DNA of 11,746 nt from Pseudomonadota bacterium (GTDB lineage: Bacteria > Pseudomonadota > Gammaproteobacteria > Acidiferrobacterales > Acidiferrobacteraceae): contig JAJYPQ010000088.1 in the NCBI GenBank assembly GCA_021795255.1, positions 1 to 11,746 of the forward strand, in the 5' to 3' direction. Positions 7,223 through 11,746 of this stretch are shown here, one piece after another. Numbering within the stretch: the stretch's first letter is position 1; every line of letters starts with the position of its first letter. The translations under genes and the position numbers were made by a program. The notes under the pieces are model-generated. The model saw only the letters and a list, made by a program, of their open reading frames with translations, was not told the DNA's origin and made no database searches.

Positions 7223-8171
7223 AGCGCACCTCGACATCCAGGATGCTATTCATAAGATCGGCCGCGAGATTACCGAGGATGGTAAGGACTCCTATGACGA
7301 GCACGATGGCAGTCAAGGTTGGGTAGTCCTGTTCGAGCGCCGAGTGCCACAAAAGCCAACCCAGGCCCGGATAATTAAAGACCGTTTCGGTGAGCAGACC
7401 ACCGACGAAGATCTGCGGGATCATCATGCCGACTATGGTGATAAGCGGGCGCAAAGCATTGCGCAGAACGTGGTTCAAAGCGATGCGGTGCGGCGGGATG
7501 CCGCGGGCTTTAGCGGCGCGCACGTAGTCGCGGTCGTACTCGATCCGCACCTGGCGTCCGAAGTAACGAGACAAGGCGGCCGTCATCGGGATCGCCAAGG
7601 TCAGTCCCGGCAAGACCATGTGGCGCAAGAGATCGAACGTTCCCCCGCCGCTCCAGCTACTCGCGCCGCCGACACCGCCGGGCGGAAGCCAGGCGTGATC
7701 GATGGCGAACACCAGGATAAGGAGGGTGCCCAAAAAGAAGACCGGGAGCGAGTAGAGCGCGATCTGCGCGCCCCCGATCAGGGAGGCGGGAAGACGACCC
7801 TTCTGAGCCCCCTGGAATAGACCGATCGCGATCGCGCAGAGCACGGCGAGGAGGGTCGCTACGCTATAGAGGAAGATCGTGTTGCGTAAATAAGACAAGA
7901 TCAAAAATCCGACCCGCGCGTGTTCCGTAAACGAATAACCGAGGTCGCCATGTGCTAGATGCCACCACCAGGTCAGGTATTGCTCCCATACCGGGCGATT
8001 AAGCCCCATCTGGCGGTTCAGTTCAGCGACCGCCGCCGGCGAGGCATGCACCCCCAAGATACTGTAAGCAGGGCCCCCCGGTGTCGCGAAAATCATAAAG
8101 AAGACCAGCGTCACAAGCCCTATAAGTGAGAACAGGGCGTTGGCTAAGCGTTTGGCGATGACGTTTAGCAT
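7215..8171 (-). CDS. Peptide/nickel-family ABC transporter permease (DppB/OppB type)
   Basis: This 318-residue inner-membrane protein has about six helices (near 9-28, 98-120, 132-156, 185-204, 243-263 and 285-309) with the usual DppB layout: one N-terminal helix, a long periplasmic loop containing the conserved MGLNRPVWEQYLTWW (55-69) and GDLGYSF (75-81), then the BPD_transp_1 core. The EAA loop YVRAAKARGIPPHRI (216-230) docks on the ATPases. The insert PPGGVGGASSWSGGGT (163-178), a Gly/Ser-rich periplasmic stretch, is common in this family. The start lies 22 bp after the binding-protein stop. The Shine-Dalgarno is weak (only GGA), so it is probably co-translated from the polycistronic mRNA. 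Confidence 0.95.
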   Translation of the reverse strand: MLNVIAKRLANALFSLIGLVTLVFFMIFATPGGPAYSILGVHASPAAVAELNRQMGLNRPVWEQYLTWWWHLAHGDLGYSFTEHARVGFLILSYLRNTIFLYSVATLLAVLCAIAIGLFQGAQKGRLPASLIGGAQIALYSLPVFFLGTLLILVFAIDHAWLPPGGVGGASSWSGGGTFDLLRHMVLPGLTLAIPMTAALSRYFGRQVRIEYDRDYVRAAKARGIPPHRIALNHVLRNALRPLITIVGMMIPQIFVGGLLTETVFNYPGLGWLLWHSALEQDYPTLTAIVLVIGVLTILGNLAADLMNSILDVEVRYD

Positions 8172-8193
8172 AAGAGGTCCAGGTTTTGTCTCA

Positions 8194-9882
8194 TCAGCGT
8201 CTCGCTTTTGGCGGCGTTGTGCGGGGCGTCTTCGGGGTGTAAGGGTCTCCCCTCCAGAGGAATTCGGGGTTAAAGCCTCCGAGCGGACTAAAGGCGCGAT
8301 GGAGGCCCTTAAGGCCGCGTGCCGCCTCCACGATGATTGGAAATTCGGGTAAGACGATCACCGGTTGTCGGGATGCGAAATAGTTTTCGTAGCGGTGCAG
8401 GCCTGTAAGGTTCCCAGGGCGTGTCAAAGCGCGCAGTCTTTTGTCGAGCGTCGGGTTACAGTAATGGTAGTCGTTATTGGCGGCCCCACAGGCGAAGATA
8501 TTGCCAGCACTCGGGTAGGGGCTCAAGCCCCAAGCGAGAGCAATGGCCTGCCATTGGGTGTTATGCGGGTCCTCTGTTTCCGCGACCATCTCGTTGAAGG
8601 GTTGTTCTCTGAGCCGCATGTCGATGCCGACTTGCGCCAACATGTCTTTGATGAGGACTGGGCCGCGCACATCCCCCGGGGGGATGGTGAGCGTGAAGGC
8701 GAGTAGGCGGCCGTTCTTGCGCCGGATGCCATGGGGTCCGCGATGCCAACCGGCGGCCCTCAGCAAGTGGCGCGCAAGCCTCGGGTCGTAGGCGCCGTGC
8801 TTGTCGAGGGCTTCCGCTTTACGGGAGAGGAAGCGCGCGGGGCTTACCGGGATGGGGCCGTAGTCCCGTAGACCATGGCCATGGTAAAGCACCTGGATCA
8901 AGAGATGTTGGCTTAAGGCGTGCATGATTGCCTGCCGGACCCGGACGTTGCGCACGAAGGCGATGCGCGGATTCGCGTAATTAAAGCCTAGGTAATTGAA
9001 ACCCCAGACCGGGCCTACCGTATAGGCGCGGAACTCCGTGAGTTGTCGGCGCCCCCGATACAAAGACATCGGCAGATTGCCGATGTCGAGACGCCCTGCA
9101 CGCAAGGCAAAGAACACCGATTCAGGGGATTGCAGGAAGCGGAATACGAGGCGCTGAAAATACGACTTGTCCGGGCCCGAGTAGGCCTTATTGGCGGTAA
9201 AGGTTGCATAACGCCCGGGGCGAAAGGATTGCAGATGAAACGGCCCATCCACGGTCTGGAAAAACGCTACGTCCGTCATGGTGTCGTAGAGCGTCGGGAT
9301 GGAGGCGTTGTGCCAGTCCTGGGCCGGTAGGGGCACCAATAAGGACAGTCCGTTCAACTCAAACCAGCGCGGATTGACGGGGCGGCGCGTGACGATCCGA
9401 ATGGTGTAGGGATTGATGACGGTGAAAGACGCGACTTCGGTGGGTATGCCGCCGGTTCCATAGTTGGGAAACCGGTGTTTCAGACGCCTGATGAGGTGGT
9501 AGGTGTACGCGACATCACGGGCCGTGACCGGCGTGCCGTCCGACCAGAACCAATGCCTTTTGAGGCGGATCGTATAGCTTGTGTCGTGTGGGCCGATCGT
9601 AACCGCGCGCGCCACGCTCAAGGCATAATCGATCTGGAGATGCCGGTTGATCCAGAGGAGCGGCGCATACATCAGATTGGCGGCCTGCTCATCAAAGACC
9701 GACGAGATCAAAAGCGGATTGAAGCCGTTGATAGCGGCGGGCGGGGCCATTCCCACGCCGGGCACGACGACCAGCGTCCGGCGATCTAGGGCCGCCCGCC
9801 CTGCAAGCGACCAAAAGGCGAGCCAAGTGAGTGTGAGCGTCCTTATGACCGTCTTGATTCTGGGGGGCAAGAGAGCTGTCAT
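8194..9882 (-). CDS. Periplasmic solute-binding protein, family 5 (DppA/OppA type)
   Basis: This 562-residue protein is the substrate-capturing subunit of the importer. A signal peptide (basic RIKTVIR, core LTLTWLAFWSLAG, likely cleavage after Ala30) with no lipobox Cys predicts a soluble periplasmic protein. Family hallmarks include FNPLL (54-58), FWSDGTPVTARDVAYTYHLI (112-131, the SBP_bac_5 signature) and RNVRVRQAIMHALSQ (311-325). There are only two cysteines, Cys465 and Cys475 (ACGAANNDYHYC), close to the position where relatives have a GYxNP loop, so a disulfide is plausible. The C-terminal tail is rich in Pro, Thr and basic residues. An in-frame TAG just upstream makes ATG 9880-9882 the effective start, although no Shine-Dalgarno precedes it. 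Binding proteins of this family serve di- and oligopeptides, nickel, opines, sugars and others. I cannot tell which here. Confidence 0.93.
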   Translation of the reverse strand: MTALLPPRIKTVIRTLTLTWLAFWSLAGRAALDRRTLVVVPGVGMAPPAAINGFNPLLISSVFDEQAANLMYAPLLWINRHLQIDYALSVARAVTIGPHDTSYTIRLKRHWFWSDGTPVTARDVAYTYHLIRRLKHRFPNYGTGGIPTEVASFTVINPYTIRIVTRRPVNPRWFELNGLSLLVPLPAQDWHNASIPTLYDTMTDVAFFQTVDGPFHLQSFRPGRYATFTANKAYSGPDKSYFQRLVFRFLQSPESVFFALRAGRLDIGNLPMSLYRGRRQLTEFRAYTVGPVWGFNYLGFNYANPRIAFVRNVRVRQAIMHALSQHLLIQVLYHGHGLRDYGPIPVSPARFLSRKAEALDKHGAYDPRLARHLLRAAGWHRGPHGIRRKNGRLLAFTLTIPPGDVRGPVLIKDMLAQVGIDMRLREQPFNEMVAETEDPHNTQWQAIALAWGLSPYPSAGNIFACGAANNDYHYCNPTLDKRLRALTRPGNLTGLHRYENYFASRQPVIVLPEFPIIVEAARGLKGLHRAFSPLGGFNPEFLWRGDPYTPKTPRTTPPKARR

Positions 9883-9913
9883 CGTGTTGGGCTAGGTCCA
9901 CTGAAACGGGGTC

Positions 9914-9943
9914 ATTGTGCGGGAAAGAGATTGCTTGCGGCAA
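9914..9943 (-). promoter_or_regulatory. Candidate sigma70 promoter of the ABC importer operon
   Basis: On the minus strand TTGCCG (9938-9943) and CACAAT (9914-9919) are 18 bp apart, each 4/6 to consensus. Transcript start would be near 9907, about 25 nt before the binding-protein ATG. The -35 region overlaps a short inverted repeat ATTGC-TTGCG-GCAAT (9930-9944), a possible operator. No activator site can be assigned. Confidence 0.4.
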
Positions 9944-10390
9944 TGGAGGGCGCGTGTCGCGGGCTCCCTGGGACCTTGTGCGGGACGCCCTTGATAGGCC
10001 CGGACTCGCACGGCCTGATTCTCGTGACGCTGTGGCCGTGGCGGTCTCTTCAAACGGTGGGGACAGGAGTGCGGATAGCCATAAGCGATCCCTAAAGGCG
10101 GATAATCGCGGAGATCACGGGGAAGTTTAGGGCGTCAGGCAGCCCCCATACCCTAAGGTCTTGTCGTGACGTTACCTCCCGGAGCCGGTGGGTGCATGAC
10201 CGTAACGTTCGTCGACAGGCGAGTAGAAGCGCTAGGCGGGCCACCTTTTGCCGAACCCGCTCACCTCCTCCGACAAGCGGGGCCATGACGTCTTGAAATC
10301 CGTGGTCCTAAAAAAGCTGGCGGATTCTTGGTAACGAGGGTTTTTAGCCACGCTCTTGTGATCCCCAAAAAATTCGGTCCGCGGCGGCCC
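9944..10390. other. Intergenic stretch without a gene; several inverted repeats
   Basis: About 450 bp between the importer promoter and the peptidase promoter. No frame gives a protein with a credible start and recognisable motif. Three inverted repeats cluster in it: TTAGGG (10128-10133) with CCCTAA about 18 nt on; TGTCG plus ACGTTAC with GTAACGT plus CGACA (about 10160-10217, 12 bp total around an internal loop); and GCGGG with CCCGC (about 10237-10261). They could be part of a small structured RNA or be binding sites. I do not recognise a known RNA family (SRP RNA, tmRNA, RNase P and common riboswitches do not fit), and there is no clear terminator after them. Confidence 0.35.
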
Positions 10391-10420
10391 TTTGGGCGTG
10401 AGCCTAAGATCGGGTACACT
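10391..10420 (+). promoter_or_regulatory. Candidate promoter of the S49 peptidase gene, implying a leaderless mRNA
   Basis: TACACT (10415-10420) resembles a -10 element (4/6), and TTTGGG (10391-10396) or TTGGGC (10392-10397) is a weak -35 at 17-18 bp. Transcription would begin at about 10427, which is the A of the peptidase ATG. The absence of any Shine-Dalgarno before that ATG agrees with leaderless translation. Confidence 0.4.
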
Positions 10421-10426
10421 GCCGGT

Positions 10427-11221
10427 ATGAACATTCCTCCCTGGCGTGCGCCCCGAATTCCCGTTTTGTCGCTCCGGGGAATTATCGCAGCGAAACCCCA
10501 TGCCATAAGTCTTAGCGCCTATCGCGAGCCGATAGAACGGGCCTTTACGCTTGCGAAGGCGCGCAAGCACGTGATTTTGGCGATCGACAGTCCCGGCGGC
10601 TCGCCTGTGCAGTCGGATCTCGTGGCCGGCCTTATCCGCAGACACGCCGAAGAGCGAAAGGTCCGGGTATCGGCGGTCATTGGAGATGTAGGGGCCTCGG
10701 GTGGCTACTGGATTGCGTGCGCGGCTGATGAGATTTACGCCAATCGCATGAGTATCGTAGGCTCCATAGGTGTAATCGGGGGAGGTTTTGGGTTTGTCGA
10801 GTTTATCGCTCGTCACGGCATTGAGCGTCGTCTCTATACGGCGGGCGAACACAAGGCGCGTCTGGATCCCTTTCGTCCCGAAGCCGCAGACGATCTTCTT
10901 TTTGTGAAAGAACTTCTACACGACATGCATGTCGAGTTTAAGGATTGGGTGCGAACGCGGCGCGCCGATCGCCTGGGGCCTCTGGACCAGGTTTTTGATG
11001 GCTCCTATATGTTGGGAACGAAGGCCAAGACGCTTGGACTGATCGACGGTTTCGGCAGCATCGATTCACTGGTTCAGGATGTCGGCGGCAAGCGCGCGAA
11101 GCCTCTTATGATTGAAGCGAAGCGGCCACGGGGTCTTATGCGACTCATAGGACGCAGCGCCATCGAGTCGGTAGCCGATATCGCCGAAGAGCGGCTCATG
11201 GATCCTCGGATACGGCTTTAG
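10427..11221 (+). CDS. sppA: S49-family serine peptidase (SppA-like)
   Basis: From the ATG at 10427 this is a 264-residue protease of the signal-peptide-peptidase family, which uses a Ser/Lys dyad rather than a classical triad. The nucleophile is Ser91 in DVGASGGYWIACAADEIYA, the general-base Lys is Lys143 in YTAGEHKARLDPF, and IDSPGGSPVQS (53-63) is the oxyanion and substrate-strand segment. VGSIGVIGG (111-119) is a further family block. The frame is open upstream to an ATG at 10328, but that extension is Arg/Pro-rich with no membrane helix, overlaps the promoter and lacks family similarity. No N-terminal membrane anchor or signal peptide is visible, unlike E. coli SppA. Short anchorless S49 proteins exist in proteobacteria and may work on membrane-released peptides from the cytoplasmic side. 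No close neighbour shares its transcript. Confidence 0.92.
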   Translation: MNIPPWRAPRIPVLSLRGIIAAKPHAISLSAYREPIERAFTLAKARKHVILAIDSPGGSPVQSDLVAGLIRRHAEERKVRVSAVIGDVGASGGYWIACAADEIYANRMSIVGSIGVIGGGFGFVEFIARHGIERRLYTAGEHKARLDPFRPEAADDLLFVKELLHDMHVEFKDWVRTRRADRLGPLDQVFDGSYMLGTKAKTLGLIDGFGSIDSLVQDVGGKRAKPLMIEAKRPRGLMRLIGRSAIESVADIAEERLMDPRIRL

Positions 11222-11526
11222 CAAAACACTGATCCACGCCCATTGGCTTATCTGCCGAAGCCCCTCCCCCGACTGTCTTGTAAGACCCGGCAGGGCTTGC
11301 CTCGTATCTCCCCAACCCCCTTTTTTTGTGGTAACTCAGGACTCCTAAATATCCGGTTCCGCCTGGATCCCCAGCGCCGCCGGGGTGGGGCCCCAAGTTT
11401 CTTCACAAGGGTAGTGCAAGTGTCAGGTCTGAAGACCGAGTGTCGGGCCGCCCCTCGAGTGCACTTTCGGAGCGGCGAGGGAAGACGATAGCCTGGGATG
11501 CCCTGGGAGGGAGTCTTAAAGGGCGA
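11222..11526. other. Gene-free stretch downstream of the peptidase
   Basis: About 300 bp with no convincing ORF on either strand. It contains CTGCCG (11252-11257) with CGGCAG (11288-11293), AAGCCC (11258-11263) with GGGCTT (11293-11298), GTCTT/AAGAC (11275-11286), a seven-T run at 11321-11327 not directly preceded by a stem, GGTCT-GA-AGACC (11426-11437), and overlapping GCCGC/GCGGC and CCCTCG/CGAGGG pairs around 11446-11482. It may be the 3' untranslated part of the peptidase mRNA or the leader of a transcript controlled by the element at 11527-11593. Confidence 0.35.
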
Positions 11527-11593
11527 AGTGACGTCAGGGGGCCAAGTGCCCTGTCGCGTCACTCATGAGGGTCGGGTGACGTTTTTTGTCACT
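11527..11593 (+). promoter_or_regulatory. Candidate attenuator: mutually exclusive hairpins
   Basis: Four complementary segments lie in order: AGTGACG (11527-11533), CGTCACT (11557-11563), GTGACG (11576-11581) and GTCACT (11588-11593). The first pairs with the second, extended by CAGGG (11535-11539) with CCCTG (11549-11553), to make a 12-bp hairpin with a 1x3 internal loop and 9-nt loop. The second instead pairs with the third to make the terminator. The third can also pair with the fourth. Forming the first hairpin removes the terminator's 5' arm. The pairings are directly visible; the regulatory role and any signal are inference. A downstream gene on the plus strand would lie mostly beyond the window. 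Confidence 0.45.
11556..11587 (+). terminator. Intrinsic (Rho-independent) terminator
   Basis: GCGTCACTC (11556-11564) pairs with GGGTGACGT (11574-11582) over nine positions, two of them G-U, around a 9-nt loop, and runs straight into a T-tract (11582-11587). Stem, loop and T-run have the classic spacing. It would stop plus-strand transcripts, either readthrough from the peptidase gene 335 bp upstream or a separate short RNA or leader. Confidence 0.6.
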
Positions 11594-11746
11594 TTGGGCC
11601 GCCGTTCTCACCGTAACCGGGAGCGACCGTCTGTCGCCCGAGAGGCCCGCTTCGTTCGGAAGGGAGTCTAGGGGCTCCTTGATCTTTCAAGGGCTTACGC
11701 GATTGGGATCGGTTGCCCGTGTCTTTACGGCTGCGCTTGGTATGGA
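11594..11746. other. Gene-free right edge with a short inverted repeat
   Basis: I see no ORF with a credible start. CCTTGA (11677-11682) and TCAAGG (11687-11692) form a perfect 6-bp inverted repeat with a TCTT loop, not followed by a T-run. An ATG at 11742 lacks a Shine-Dalgarno and is too close to the edge to judge. Confidence 0.3.

Noticed and set aside
7101..7820. 239-residue plus-strand open frame opposite the permease genes
   Set aside because: The charged low-complexity translation is antisense to two unmistakable transporter permeases.
10328..10426. N-terminal extension of the S49 peptidase from an upstream ATG
   Set aside because: The extra 33 residues are Arg/Pro-rich, lack a signal or membrane helix, show no family similarity and would overlap the candidate promoter.
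10232..10852. 206-residue minus-strand open frame opposite the peptidase gene
   Set aside because: It is antisense to a clearly conserved S49 gene, has no recognisable motif, and is expected from GC-rich codon structure.
11321..11327. Seven-T run considered as the terminator of the peptidase gene
   Set aside because: No stem directly precedes it; the nearest hairpins end more than 20 nt upstream.

Overview
The window looks like chromosomal DNA of a Gram-negative bacterium, probably a proteobacterium. Base composition is in the high-50s percent GC by eye. Exported proteins carry classical signal peptides, the transporter uses a soluble periplasmic binding protein, and the methyltransferase, MAPEG and S49 peptidase sequences have a proteobacterial character. 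I cannot name the genus. I see no phage, plasmid, insertion sequence, CRISPR or tRNA/rRNA signal.

Left part (1-1726): a truncated helix-turn-helix regulator with the start of an MmyB-type ligand-binding domain runs leftward off the window. It diverges, across an AT-rich 106-bp spacer, from a YafE-like SAM-dependent methyltransferase (542-1300). A small four-helix MAPEG-family membrane protein (1352-1726) converges on the methyltransferase and has its own promoter. About 320 bp with no recognisable gene follows.

Middle (2101-4237, minus strand): an exported protein with five exact-length 36-residue Sel1-like repeats lies just downstream of a wrecked gene. The wrecked gene encoded an exported protein with two DUF1566 (Lcl C-terminal type) modules. 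It is broken by a frameshift at about 3872, a Trp-to-stop change at 3481-3483, another frameshift between 3223 and 3289, and probably one more near the N-terminus.

Transporter block (4414-9882, minus strand): a complete peptide/nickel-family ABC importer operon in the order binding protein, permease, permease, ATPase, ATPase. The last three genes overlap the gene before them by 8, 4 and 4 bp, which points to translational coupling. The substrate cannot be read from sequence. A candidate sigma70 promoter sits 25-30 bp upstream of the binding-protein gene.

Right part (9883-11746): a 544-bp spacer with several inverted repeats leads to a short S49 peptidase (SppA-like) gene on the plus strand. 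Its best start lies exactly where a -10-like box would place the transcript start, so it may be leaderless. The last 525 bp hold no convincing ORF but contain a good intrinsic terminator (11556-11587). The terminator's 5' arm can instead pair with an upstream segment (11527-11563), which is the architecture of a transcription attenuator. This is the most interesting non-coding signal. Most of the window is ordinary accessory or housekeeping content, and I did not find evidence for a wholly new multi-gene system.
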